Shown in pieces: positions 1 through 14,243 of a stretch of DNA of 64,000 nt. The notes beneath the pieces were generated by a model that worked only from the letters and a program-made list of their open reading frames with translations, was not told the origin of the DNA and did no database searches. A program made the translations under genes and the position numbers. Numbering within the stretch: the first letter of the stretch is position 1; each line of letters opens with the position of its first letter. The DNA is taken from positions 354,964-418,963 of the forward strand of contig VZTJ01000255.1 of NCBI GenBank assembly GCA_013397795.1, written 5' to 3'. Source of the stretch: Orthonyx spaldingii (lineage: Eukaryota > Chordata > Aves > Passeriformes > Orthonychidae).

Positions 1-3000
1 ATCATGCACAGGAATGCATTCAGTGTTGGTTTTTAACTAGAATAATGAGCATGTGCATGTCAAATGTGTTATTTTGAGTAAGTCCTAGTCATTCACTTTG
101 ACCACCCAGTTGAGTAAACAAAATATCAGGTAAAGAACTGCATCTACCATATGCTAACTAAGTTCTGTTCATATCTGGCTGGACTGTGACACACATTTCC
201 CAGCTGAATACATTACACAGGATATCTACCATGAAAACTCATTCACTCTTGACTTAACTGTGCAATTTGCAATGCAAGAGAGAAGATATCTCTTCCTGTC
301 AATTATTAACACATACAGTATCTTACTGATCCTACCAGTAAATATCCCTACTACATCATCACATTTTAGTAATTTAAAGACTTGACAACACAAGTGTCAT
401 TACTTAGCATGCTACTAAACACTCAAAATAAAAACCTCACTCACATTTCACAGTTTTCCAATCAGGTTTTCAGCCTGAGAAACATTTCCAAAAAACTTTA
501 TATTTGAATTATCCATGACATAGGCAATAAACAATGAAAAGATCAGAAATATAATTGCTACGAGATCTGATATATTTAATCTGCATTTGAATAGGGAAAG
601 TGGATTGATTTTTACAAGACTTAAAAAATTCTGTTCTAATGTATTATATATTATTACAGAGGGGACAGAAAAATCATACTTTACCTTCAAGCAACTGCAT
701 ACTGAAATAATAGAAAGGGGTGGCAAAACAGATATTTTAAGTCAATATTTAATGTCATACATTATCATTTTTGCTCACAAGAGTCCTGACAATTCCCTTA
801 CCCATTTTTAGCATAAAAACATGAAAGTATCATTCTTTCTGGCATATTTACACAGTTTATTTTTGACGTCTTTACATGCAGGGCTTGAGAAGGAGGGTTT
901 CTGGGCCTCATTTTAACAGGGTGCTGTGCACCAACCAACCCCAGCCCTAGAGCAATGGGGCTGGGTCCTTCCCATCTGCCCCGTGCCTGTCTTCTCCTAC
1001 AACTCAAAGATGTTGCTGCATGGCACCTTCAGGAAAAAAAGACTTCTGAGCATCATGGAAGCTATCTGTTTGCATGTACATCCTGTCACCAAGCCATGGC
1101 CCCCGCACGCTCGCACAGATTTCTCTGGGCCTGGCAGAAATAATCAACGTACAAGAGGGAAAGGAAGAACCCCTAGGCTTCCTCTGGATCAACATCAGTG
1201 CACACATCCATGCTACTTTGGCAACATATGGGTGTACCTCACAGAGTACTTTATGCATAGCAGCAGCACTTGGATTCTAACAAATAAAGGTTTCAGTAAT
1301 GTAAACATGTACAAATACAGCTTTTCACACATGGATAATGTTATGTAATTTAAGCGTCTAGAACTGCAACTATTAAAGTGACTTTTATTTACTCTTTTGC
1401 TGCAGCTACTTTACAGATTTTATATACAAATCTTCTAGATAATGAGATTTCCACCAATTTTTTTTATGGAAATCATGAAACATTTTTCAAGCCTTCTCAT
1501 TAGAATTTCATCTTTAATTTGGAATTCTAAATAAATATATAAATAAGTAACTCCTTGCTTCTAGCCCAGCTGTGTGTTCAATAGGAACTGTAGCAAACGT
1601 CATTCTTAAAGAGAAACCAAGACCCATCATATAAATAAACAAAACATAAAAGCTTTGCGGCTGATTTCACACACAATCTCTCACACTTTATCATGCCTTT
1701 AAAGTGAAAATATTCCATATGAAAAACTAAAAGGACTTCTTTATGAGAGCTCCTTGCCTGCCTGATATCTGCCAGGTGCCAGCAGGTGAGATGAAACTCA
1801 GCTGGCAGCAAACACTTGAACTTTTCCCACTCATCCTTCTTGTGCCATGACATCCTTCCCACTTTCAGGCCAGGCAGGAAATGTGTCAGACTTCTCTGGC
1901 TCTCTGACCCTTTGGCCATCCACATAAAGGAGTTCAATTCTTGTCCCCTTCTTGTTACAATCCACTTTAAGATACCATTAATCCTCTTTTTCCATAGGTT
2001 CTCATCCTGCTTCTTGTGTCTGTGGTTAAGAGGTTAACAATACCCTTCCCTCTGGCCCCAGAAGCATTTCCCCCAGACAGTCCACCCAAGAACAGGCAAG
2101 AAGATCTCATTCCATGACATATAGGTCAGGAAGCACCAGCCCTCACAAGCGTTCTCCATGAACTGTCTCAATAAAAATGCACTTGGTCTGGCAAAGCAGA
2201 TTCAGAAGGAGAAAGAGAAGAAGGAGAAGGACTACCACACAGGCAAACGGCCAGTTTTGGAACTCAGTGGGTTTGATTCTATTTCTGATTCATCTTTTCT
2301 CCTGTGAGTTGGAGAAGGAAAACGCAAAGAGGCTCAGCTTCATCTTGTTCTCTATGCAAGAGAAGATCCTTTCAGTCAGGAGGTTATCACAACCTCCTTA
2401 AGATGATGATATCTGAGGACCAAGACTGTCTCACAGGGCTGGGGGATTGTATTGCAATCCAGAGGGATATGATTTAGAGAAGTGATTGTGCCAGTCCATG
2501 TAGAGAAGTGTTTCCTGTGACAAAGAGAAAATCCTGTTCAGCCACAGAACAAAAACATCCCTCTATTGCCATCCTTCAGCAAAGCTCCCAGTCCTCTCTC
2601 ATTAGCCTTGAAGACCCTCCATATATTGTCATACACATCTTCCTTTTTCACCCCTCCCTCAGCCACCTCTTTGCTATTTTTCAGACTGTTCCCTATTTCA
2701 GGAAACCAGTACTGCTATTCCACCTTGATATATCTGAGGAACCACTTCTACAATCTCTATACACCACCTGCAAGTTCATGCACAAGAAGAGGATAACTTC
2801 AAAACCAGAAATTATGTGAAATGAAAAATAAAAGTGGAGATGGAGGAAAGGTGGCAGAAGGAGAATCTTATTGTATTTAACTGCAAGGAAAGTGATGTTT
2901 ATCTTCTTCAATTTGCATCAAAAAGTAGTTTTAAATGCTAATCAAAAAGTGCTTTTACAAAAATATGTAGAATTATTTGCAGGGTGGGTGGTGTTTGTGA

Positions 3001-3117
3001 TAACTGAGAGTGACAGAATTCAGACACTCTGTTTTGTACTCTCTTATCAAGAGCCAGAAGCACTTCTTTCTACTTGCTTTAGGAAAAAAAAAATCTATCA
3101 AAGCCACAATGCAATGA
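1..3117. other. Intergenic sequence, no supported gene
   Basis: AT-rich unique DNA, short open frames only. At about 448-600 on the minus strand there is an exon-like hydrophobic frame (see findings), too weak to call. A purine-rich patch lies at 2190-2240. Confidence 0.7.
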
Positions 3118-3860
3118 GAAAATCGTAAAATCGTAGAGTCATAGAATGGGTTGGAAGAAACCTTCAAGATCATGTAGTTTCAAGCTCCCTGCCACAGGCA
3201 GGAACACATTTCACTAAACCAGGTTGCTCAGAGCTCCATTCAGCCTGGCCTTGAACACCTCCATGTGTGGAGTATCCATAACTTCTCTGGCCAACCTGTT
3301 CTGGTGCCTCACCACTCTTATAGTAAAGAACTTCCTCCTAATATCTAATCGAAACCTACTGTCTTTCAGTTTGAAGCCATCCCCCCTTGTCTTGTCTCTG
3401 CATGTCCTTGTAAAACTCCTTCTCTATCCTTCTTGCAGGCTCCCTTCAGGCACTAGAAGGCTGCAATTAGGTTACCCTGAAGTGTTTTCTTTTCCAGGCT
3501 GAACAAACCAAATTCTCTCAGCTTTTCCTCAGAGGAGAGGTATTTCATCCCTCCAACCCTCTTGGTGGCCCTCCTCTAGACTTGCTCCAACAGGTCAATG
3601 TCCTTCTTGTGCTGAGGACCCCAGAGCTGGATGCATTTGGATGCATGTGGGGTCTCACCAGAGCAGCATAGAGGGGCAGAATTCCCTCCCTCTCCCTGCT
3701 GGCCACGCTGCTTTGGATGCAGCCCAGGATACAATTGGCTTTCTGGGCTGCCAATGCACACTGCTGGCTCATGTCCAGGCTTTCATCCACCAGCACATCC
3801 AAGACCTTCTCAGCAGGGCTTCTCTCAATCCATTCTTCCCCTGGTCTGTATTGATAATAT
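3118..3860 (-). mobile_element. CR1 LINE fragment (3' half, minus strand)
   Basis: The plus strand starts with the reverse complement of the CR1 tail (repeats of AATCRTAGA type at 3121-3150). It then follows the typical CR1 sequence through 'tggccttgaacacctcc', 'ccaggctgaacaaacc' and 'tctgggctgccaatgcaca'. Translating the minus strand across 3545-3802 gives the reverse-transcriptase C-terminal region, including LDMSQQCALAAQKAN and REREGILPLYAALVRPH. It is 5'-truncated, as most CR1 copies are, and its frame is broken, so it is a fossil. Confidence 0.95.
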
Positions 3861-6800
3861 ACAATTATAAAAACATTGTGATATTGTAGGTTCTAGGACT
3901 TCAATAGTGATGATATCTTCCATCACGCGCTCTTAACTCACTGCAACCTTTGTCCTTCTGTGCTGATCAGCTATGTCAACTAGGGAGTGCTGGAATATGC
4001 TGGGAATGGCAAGGTGGGGCATAAACTCTTTTAGAACCATGTGGACCAACTGCCCACCTGCCAGTTCCTGTAGAAAAATGGGCCCAAGGAGCCATTGGCC
4101 CATGTTCTTACAAAACCTGTAACATTAGTACCCAGGGAAAAAGATGGGTAAACAGTCAAAGTTTCCAGCTTGAATTTTCAAAGCCATAAGTGGTTCTCGT
4201 CCATCTCAAAGGCCTCCAAATTTTCAGAACAAAATTTCTTTGGATTAGTGGACATGGGTGGACCACTCATAATCCAGCTGAGTTATTCTAGAAGGTCTCT
4301 ACTGAGCAGATGACAGATCTCATTCAGACACAAAGGTCCTTTAGGGAAGCTCAACATTTAGCCATCCTCCAAGTACTGTCTGCTTCCTAGTTATTTCTAC
4401 TTCTCCTAACTGTAAACCAGTCACTTAGTTCCTACAAATCCCAGAAAGGAATCTTATTTTCAAAATACATTCTGGGATGTTTTTTATATTTTACAGTGCC
4501 CAAAAAAATTTATCTATGCAAAGAAATCAAAGAATTCCTTATATGTGCTAAGGTTTTTAGTTTTGGTTCTAGCATTGCAGAAGTGAAAAGTACTTTTTTT
4601 TGCCTTTTGAGTTACTCTGCATACAATTATCATGGGAAAATAGCAGGGTCTCAAATATTACATTGTACAAAAACCAGCTTTGATAATGTCTTTTCCCTGC
4701 AAATATTTCCATGCACCAAGTGATCATTTCACTGTTTTGTTTACCCTGATCAGAGACCAGCTGTCACCCACAGCAGCAGTGTGTCTTGATCAAAGTTTGA
4801 TTTATTGGAAAAAAACAAAAAGTTCTGACTAATCGCATGTAAATCCAGGATACTTTGGACACCCCAAAGGAAAAGTGGGCCACTGGGTAAAAGAAGGAGA
4901 TTTATAGTCACTTTCCCACTAAACAACTCTGGACCAAACAAGTAAGAACTCTCTAGTTCTCTCAAGCAGGTTGATGGAGGGGAGAAACTGTATTGCTGCT
5001 GGAGCATAAATAAGCAATCTTACAGCTCAGACAACCTCTGCTGCATGTCAAAGAAAGATAATAGATTCTATCAGGAATTAGGCATCAAATTCTTTCCCAG
5101 AGCCTGAGTCTTGCTATCTACTTGACACCATTTTTAACAATAAGCCAGCAAAGGCATTATAAAGCTATAGATCTTTAAAAATGGACATGGAGCCTGGAAA
5201 CAGGAATAGCCACATGGTCATCATATTGTAACATGTTTTCCACGCTTGCTGCATTCCACAAGATACCAACAGTGGTAAGGCCTGTTAAACCTGCCTTCCC
5301 CAGCTTCCATACCTACCAGGGATTAACTGAAGTTTTTGATCTTAATGCAGTACTGTCCTTTTCTTCTTATCATTTATAATGTGCTTAGCATTTGGAAGTA
5401 TTTGCAATTTTTATACATATATGTATTTACACAGATATGTGTGGGCATGCATCAAAGGCCATTGTAGCTACAATACAGTATATTCAGTGTCCTATATAAA
5501 TAAAAGCTTTACTCTATTTCCCCTGTATGGGGAAAGAATGTACTTCGACAAAATGAGCCATAACCAAAATATCACCCCAAAATGCTACTTTTGAGGGATT
5601 TCCAGTCAATCCAAAAATTTAAGTTATTTAAAAATCTAACAAAAACTCTATCTCTGGATTTTCAGACAATTTTTGGTGTCTTTGCTTATACTGTGTAATA
5701 CTTCAGAGCTACACTCTGTCCTGACTGATTTTTTTTTTCTTTTTTTACTCATTTGAACAGGGGAAGCCTAGAGCAGTGGATGTCACTGGGAGTCAAGGTG
5801 CCTCACAGACAGGCATGCTCGCCTTCAGCAAATCTACAGATTTGGTCCTCAGGAACTCTTGGTATCTCCAAGGAGAAGCAGCAACTAAAAAAGCATTCAG
5901 AGTATCCACATTTCAGATGTAAACACCTAAATCCTTCTGCAATCTTTAATCTCCCTGAGTAGGATGACTGTTTAATTGCAATGCAAACATCTAAGCTGCT
6001 CACCCTGAACTCTGTGCAATCAATAGCTCTTTAAGAAAGAGTCTTATACAAAAGTCTGATCTTTTACAAATATCTAAAGACAAAATAAATCATGCCTAGA
6101 AATGCTTATATTTCTCCACTGACCTTTAATAGCAAAGGATGCTTAACTGGGATTTGGAGACCTACATTGCAAGCACCCACATTTGCTCAGATGAACCCCA
6201 CTGCCAGTTGTCTTTATTTCAGTGGGAAGTTACTGCATATCCCATCCTAATAGGGAAACAGTGATCATAAATGCATCAATGATTGTGAGATATGGGAATC
6301 CCTAACCTTGGTGCTGTGCCATATAAATCTCTTTTAACATGATGAAAAAAGCACTGGTCTATCCTTAAGTATGGCTATGTTCAAATACAAATGAAAGTTT
6401 CTTCCAGACAGTTAAAGCTGTACAATTTGTGATGTAAACAGAAGTTCACAGAAAAGGGTTCACCATCAGGGTTTTATTTTGGTTGCCTATTTGAATATAT
6501 TCCCTCTGGGATTCAATCATGACCCCGGTAATCACACCAAGTAATGTCTTGCTTTACCAGTTATTGCACAGAAAGCATTTTTGGAAGGTGGCCCTTTACA
6601 TCCAAAGTTCTGGAAAATGTAAAAATGCAAAAAGAGACAAGCAAGTAGAAGCAAGTTTCCTCAGCTAAAGGTATTGTTCCAAGCCTGCCAGCAAGCGAGT
6701 GTATCTCTCCTACACTGAGGTCCAAGACACACACCAATATAGTTTTGTTTTTTCGAGTGTAATCAAGTTGACATCTATCTACACTGATTACACTTCAGAA

Positions 6801-9800
6801 GGGGAGAGGGAAATTCGGGAGGTGGGAGAAAGGTTCTCTTCTCTCTGGTGGCTTCCGAAGTATCCTCCACAGTGTAGCTTGGGCCTCTGGGCATAGCCCT
6901 GAGAGATGGGTGGTGCGTAAGGAATCGTGCTGGAGGTCTTATGCCTCAGAGATGCTCTTCCCTGTTCCTACTTGCTCCTCAGGGGAGTAATTTGTTGCTG
7001 GTCTATACCAGCAGCAAATTATAGCAACCCCTGTGCCAGTTCAACTTGTATCTGGGAACTGGAAGAGGCAGGGGAGTGAGGGACAGAGGGCTTTGGCCTT
7101 TGCCTGACCATCTGCCTGGTGAAGCACTGGTACTATTTAGTCAGTTTTCCGCCCACTCTCCAGTGCATGATGCAGGGGAAGCCACGGTGGCTCTGAAGCT
7201 TCATAGTCCTGACTGTGCTGTCTGTCAAATACAACTCGATCTGCCCTTTTTTTCTGACTCTTGCAATTTACAATACCAGAATTTCCAAAACACAGTGGCC
7301 AGACCCTGCTCCAGTGAAATCCTTTTTGCATCAGGGAGACTGTGTATGGCCCAATTCTAAGCCCTTCAAAAGCCAGTCAAAGAAGAAATGCTGACTATTT
7401 TTTATTGTATTTGTGTGGCATCCCAAATGCCAAATAACACTGCTCTTCATGCCTTTATTACATTGCTTTGCAAATGACAAGATCCTACTATTGCAAATGC
7501 ACCAAGTGAGTCTGACAAGTAACTAGCCAACCTTTACAGAGATTGCATTTTTATTCTCCCTTTATGGTGGCAGTTTATCTAGATCCTTATTTTCAGCTCC
7601 TTGCAAGATAGTTCAGCTGGTTGCTACCACTGTTGGGTTATCACATGAGTTTAAAATCATTGTTACAAACACAAGTCTGTCATCATTACCAACAGCACTA
7701 AATAAAAATCAGCTTATTAAGAGGGGGAGTGCTAAGAGATTGGTCTTCTTTTACTGGTCTTATACCCTAGGCAAAAGACAGTCAGGAAATCAGGGTCTTT
7801 TCATTAATGTATTACAAATGTACCCTATGACCTTGAATGCTTCTCCTCTGATGAGAGCTAGCCCTTCCCCTGCCTTACTAGTTTTGACAGTGGCATTAGA
7901 AGACAGAGTGACAACTCACTGTTTAAAATGTAAATTCACACCCCACGGCTACATTGCTGGTGTAATCCACACAGAAACCACTTCTCCTATCTTCTTATTT
8001 CCACTTCTCTTGCTAAAGCCATTTTCTTGATCTTTTTCTTGTCCCAGTACGTGAATATAAGATTACCAGGAGACATTTGGATGTTTCTGTCTGGGAATCC
8101 TGCCGTTAGCTAGCACACTCTATGTGCAGTTAGTGCATGGTCTCTTGGCTGACTTCACTGACCTCCATCTGTTAGACTGGCTGTGTGCCTGCTCACAAGT
8201 CAGTCAGACTGTTTCACTAAGACCCAGGTGCCAGCAAGGATGCACTTGGATGGACAGCATGCACAGTATTGCCTTCTTTAAAAGAGGAGAGCAATTTTTT
8301 GACGTGGTTTAGCACTACTGGTTTTGGACTGTGCCCTCATGTTGCACTTCCATTTCAGGAAAGTTACTAAAGAAGGGGAGGAAGGTTCATTATCAAAACA
8401 CTAATTGAGAGGCTTTCACATGCACCTCTATTCATATCCATAAGTTCAATCCTCCCTGCTCTTCATTAGAAAGGGAAGTTGGTGTGCAGCACTTCAATTT
8501 CTTCCTTGATGGCTCCAGTGTTTCCACAAAGTGTGGTATGTTAGAAGGAACCAGTAAATCCAAAGTTCTTGCCTGAACACATGTGTTTGAGCTTCACTTT
8601 CTTGAGTGTATAAGAAGAAATTTAGATAATAAATTGTAAAATAATGTTTTGCACCACCAAGTTATGTATAAGACTGCTAGCCAGTAAAAAAATTAGCCAC
8701 GAAATATAATAACCCTGATAAATTTTCTATCACCTCACACAGAGCAAGGATAGATTTACTTCTAACACACAAGGCAGTATCTTTTTAAGGCAGAAAATCA
8801 CAGTATAAGGTCTAAACACTTATCTGTGTATTGAAGAATGAAAACTGAACATATTTGTCAACGAGAGGTATTAGCAGTTTTTCACTGACTTTTGGTGTGT
8901 CCTGAGTTCTACATAGGGTTACAAAGAGATATGTAAATCAAAATAGGTTTAGAAAAAGCCCCACTTGGCAATCAGTCACTAATACACTGTCTACACTCTA
9001 GCTCTACATCATATTCCTGCAGCAGCTCATTCCAAGTACTTCATCTCTGCAACCAAAGCTCTCAACCATGTCATTCATAACATGACCAACACCTTTAAAC
9101 CTTGGGTACAGGCTTATCCAAACCGAAAAAAAGCCTTCAGCAAGTCACTGGATCATTGCTTACGTCACTTGCCCACTACCTTCCCATAATTCCCTCCACC
9201 ATATATAAATGAAATTAAACCCACCAAGCACCTCGAGATAGAGCAAAGTATTCACAGGGAAAACTACTGAAGGAAAAGTACCAGCAGCACAGGTATGGTA
9301 TGGGGAACGCACTCAGATTAGGCTATTCATGCTGATTTGGCTGATCATTTACAAACTTGGGTCATGATGGATTATGAAAGTAACAAATCACATATCAAAA
9401 ACACCGGGTGCATAAAGAATCCTAGAAAAAGACTCTCAGCTGCTCACAAAATTTTTCTTAGAATTGAAACAGAGAGGTTTTCTAGTGGAATTAATAAATA
9501 TTTACATATGCAAGAAGGAGGGAATTTTGTATCAAAGATAAGCTTATAATCATTACAACCCTGACAAAAAATAGTTGGTATTTAAGAGCAGAATGACCAT
9601 TTTCTCTGTTTTGATGACAGTTTTTGCTTTATATGACAGTAAACTTTAGTAAGATTTTCTGTAGAATTAGAGGGGGAAAGCAGCAATCATAACTACCTTA
9701 CTTTTCTACAATTAAATTATGTACTTATCCAACCAAAGAGTTCACACTTTCAAGTATCAATATGACACTGATGCAAGGCAATTTACTGTGCTTACACCAA

Positions 9801-10079
9801 AACACATTACTCCCCATTATTCTCTCTTTGCACATGTGCCTTAATATAGGTGCATAATTTTTTGAAGTGTTGCATTGAAATTTTAATTCAACCAGTTTTA
9901 CTTAGTCATTACAGACATACGCAGACATGCAAAACCATGTTGTTACCCAGATGAGCCACGAACTGAAGACTTTAATGATCAGCTAAAGCCCAGCTCTGCA
10001 GTTGCCCTTAATGACTTAAATTCAGAAAGCCTGTGTAACATCCGTTTCTCCTTTTGTGAGATTTTTGATCTCTAACCAG

Positions 10080-10350
10080 TAAATAGCCTCTGAAAATGTA
10101 TTGCCCTTAATTTCAGTATTATACGGCAAACACTTTGATATTTATTCAGATGAGATTCCCTGTTGGTGAATTTCATGTTATTAGTCGTAAAAATATTGTA
10201 ATCAGTACAGAGCTCATTTTTATGTGAAGCATTTATTCGAGTGGCCTTATTAGACTGGAATAATTTCTTAAAGACACAACACTGTGCAAAGCAAATTTAC
10301 TACAGGTCAGATTGCAACTGATTAAAATACAATTGTTAATATAAAGGGCT
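10080..10350. promoter_or_regulatory. Candidate non-coding regulatory element
   Basis: AT-rich unique sequence of high complexity with many homeodomain-like TAAT/ATTA words, isolated CpGs (at 'ttagtcgtaaa' and 'attattcgag'-like positions) and no open frame. Reads like a conserved element, but conservation cannot be tested here. Confidence 0.2.
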
Positions 10351-13300
10351 TCACCTCTGTCTTGTATGGGAAAAGGGGAAAAAAAAAAAAGAAAGAAAGG
10401 GGGGAAAAATCAAGGTTTCAGGCAGCCAAGTGGTAGCAGAAACTTGGTGATATTCCCCTCCTTTCTACGTACCTATCTCAACCCGTTTGCAAACCGTAGC
10501 GTCGGCTCCACGCTGCCTCAGGGATGGGAGACCAGAAGTGCTGCAAACCAGGACTGATGTGCCTGACAGAGCTGCACAGCAAAGTCTGAGTGATGGCCTG
10601 ACCCATGCCCGGCAGTAGCCAAAATTATGAGTGGGTTTTCTTTCCTGGAGCGCTGCATTCGACTACAATCACAAATGTGGCATGTGCAGTAGCCAGTCAG
10701 CTGCCAGTTGATTCTATATATATTTTTACATTAAGTTTTTGAAAGCCATGTAAGAAAAAGGTTTTGCATGCAAAGAAATACACTGCAGCTTGGTGACTTA
10801 CAGAAAGCTTTGGGGGGCACATCCAGAGTGGTACATTGGGAGATCTTGCTTGGCATACACCCAAGTGCTTTCACTTAGAAGAAATATTCAGACCTGAGAT
10901 ATCTCCGCGTAAGTGCTTTAGCTTGTCCCAATGCAGATGGAATTCATTTAATGTATTATTGTTTCCCAAATCAACAGCTGCAAAAGATGGTATCAAGCTA
11001 ATGAGGAAAATTAATCACAAGTATTTATATCTGCATTTTGCTCTAAAGGAGTTCAAATGTAAGAATAGAAATATCTCCTTAAAAAGTGAAGAGGCTGAGG
11101 AAAACAAAAGAATCTAATGACTGAAATAATTGAAAAACCCTAATGCCTTTTTAAAAATAGTTTCTAAGTTGCTAGATAAGTGGAATAGAATTTAGTTAGA
11201 GGGCGAATCTTAGATTATACTGAAAATTAGTCATAAAAGAGTCATACCCTTCCATGACAGCTTTGAAACTTGGGGCTTTTGACTCCACATTCCCCATCGT
11301 TTTGTAAAACATGTGGCAATCCTTCTCAGCTCCCATTTTATTGTCTGTTACTATATTCATGTTCATGGACGAGTAAGCACTCTGAAACTGTGACTAACTT
11401 GTGGTTTAACAGATAGTGTTCACAAGTGCCCATTGAACATGAGCTCTAAAAGATGAGAATCTGCACTGACTATCTGCAGACTTAAACTTGGATTTTTAGA
11501 TTTACAGCACCAAATAATTTATTTTGCTACTAAGGACAGTAGAATGCCTGAGAGCTAATAAGCTCTGTAGTTTAGCCACCCATAAGAACTAAGTGTTTTC
11601 TGCTTAAAAAAAATTATCTCCTTCTTGACATACACACAAGCACACACACAGAGAAAATCAGCAGTTCCATTAAAAAAGGGTTGGCAAGTGACTTCCCAAG
11701 ATCTCCCCTGTATTTCCACCAAAAGGTCTAGGAACAAAGCACTTGGAAGACTAAGCAGAAACAGCCAATTAAAAAAAAATATTTTCTTTTTCTTTTGTTT
11801 TGATCAGAGTTCTGTTTAGATACAAATTATCTGGGAAGTAGTATCTGAAAACCTACAGTAAAAAAAACCAGAACTGGGAACAATTATGCACCCTCTCTGG
11901 GAAAGGAAATCAAATCAAATCTACAAGCCTTTCTGCTAGGATTCATCCTGATATAATTTGTAACAGCCAGGAAATTAATACTAAACAATGAAGCTCGTAA
12001 TGAAAACATTGTGAGTGACAACATTAACATAATACAGAGAGAGCCTCACTGCCCGTCTACCAGCAGTTAAGGTCCATCCCCCATATGCAGGATGCTCAAG
12101 TAAGAAAAAAGCAGGCCAAGTTTCCAGCTGCTAATCAGTGTTGATACAAGAGCAGTGCACAGCAGCAGAAGAAAAATATGTGATTTAAGTGAATATTGCA
12201 CTAATGAGCATGTTCTTCCTGATGAAAGATTTTAATGTAGACTGTAAATCTCTCTTATCACAAACGTCTCACTTTGGTAAACTGAATAGCAGAATTATAT
12301 GGGTAGGTGCCAATGAACGTACTTAGGTCTGCAGCTAAAAAGAATTGAGGTGTTTTGACTCCAAATTCTGCAAGGTCCAATTCCAAAACACCTGAATTTC
12401 TCCCATCCCTGTGCAAGGTCTATAGTATTCTACATGATAACAAGGTCCCATTATGTTTTGTCGGTATTAGGAAGTCTTTCAACCCAACAGGAGCCAGTCT
12501 GTAGTCTGGAAGAGTTGATGCTGAGAACCCAGTCACTGCAGAATGTGCATTTTGTGGGCTTACATCACAGCATCCCAGCCTGGTCTGAGGAGTCATGTGT
12601 CCTCCTGGACCAAGTTCCTGATTTCATTTTTTCACAAAAGAACCCAGATTGAGCACTGTGAGAGCATTCTACGAAGCAAAGCAACTGTTGTCAAAGGGGA
12701 TGAGGAGGAGATTCAGCTCAAGAACACACTCCTGATCAAAATGAAAATGTAACTGCACATAGTCTTTGCGGCCTCAATTCATGCCATTCAGATGGCTCCA
12801 TGAGCAGCAAACTGCCAGGACACGCTGAAAATATCATCTTATGCTTAATCCCTTCCACACTGGAGATGAAGTGTTATATTCACAAACAGGTTGATATTCC
12901 TCATTCAATTCACAGCCAGGAGCCTCCACAGAGCCTGGGGGCTTCATTGCAATGAAAACTTGTAGAGAAGTACCTCAACCTTTTCATCCAGTCAGTGAGT
13001 CCTTAAAGCAGATGCTCTCGGCCCCTGGACGCCATCAGTGCACAGACCCACCGCTGTCTGACACACTCACTGTCTGATGGGACCCATGAGGTTCCTGTCT
13101 GTACTGTGGGCTACATAGGTCTGTGTTTTGTCTCTACTTGCAAGGAACCACACTTTCTAGGACCCAGCCATGCAAAGAAGAACGCTTTCTCTCTCTCCTA
13201 TGAAGTTATTCTGGTACACAGAAATAGAGTTCAAAATACACTGAGATTTAAAAATAAAAATTATCAAACCAAACCCTGTAGATCAGCAACCTCTTTCAGG

Positions 13301-14220
13301 AGAGAAACAACTTTCCAGAAGAAGCATTGTTAAGCAGGATTAGGCAGAGCAGAAACGGACAGGACTGATTAGAAATGTAAGTCCTTACATCAGCAGATAA
13401 AAAAAGAAGACATTGAACCTAGATTCTCTCCAATTTGCCTGAGCATTCTGCAAACTGAGCACCTCTGCCTAAAGGAAGAACCACAACTTCTCTTTTGCTG
13501 TGCTTCAAAGTCAACTGCCGCTGGCTTAATGTGAGACTTACTATGTGGCTATTGTTGCCTGTGCCCCAGGAAACCTCCATGAGCTCTAGTATTCAGTTTT
13601 TATACTGGCCTATCGGTTTGGAGATCCCAAGAGGGTTTAGGAATAAAGTGAGATCCAAAATATAAATCTCTACATACTGATGTTCAGTACATGAGAAAAA
13701 AAAAATCCATTTCTTAAGTTCCAAAAGACTTTAAGGGCTCCTACTATTAGGTATGCATATTCAGGAGCACAAGGCTCCAGCATCACTGAAGAGCTTTTAG
13801 AAGTTGAAATAGGAGTTCACTGTTTTTTTAAATTAAAGCACTCAGGTATACCATAACATAAATTGTTTTTGTGGTCAGGATATAATTTTAGTATTTTTAT
13901 CTTTCTTATTTCTGCCTTAATCATGGTTTGCAAAGATTTTACAAAGGCTACTTGGCATTTTATATGCATAAATCTTATCCACAACCTGTTGAGCAAACCT
14001 GAGATGTTCTTTGATGGTGAGTCTGAGCAGGAAAAAAAAAGGGGGGAGGCAAATTTTCAGACCTCTTGGACTCTCCTCGTATCAGAGAGCATCTATCCAA
14101 TGTAGTTTTATCCAAATTAGAACGCATTGACGTAAAATGGAGTGAAACTTCACATTCCAAACTGCAGGGAGCATATAGTAATGCAATAGCAGCTATGTTT
14201 TCATGAGGTATTTTAAATTT

Positions 14221-14243
14221 AAATTTAATTTTAAATTAAATTT
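14221..14243. repeat. Perfect AT palindrome (11-bp arms, 1-nt centre)
   Basis: AAATTTAATTT at 14221-14231 is followed by one T and its exact inverted copy AAATTAAATTT at 14233-14243. It lies in a run made only of A and T from 14211. Confidence 0.9.

Noticed and set aside
3545..3802. Reverse-transcriptase-like open frame as a host gene
   Set aside because: It is a remnant of CR1 ORF2 inside a truncated element.
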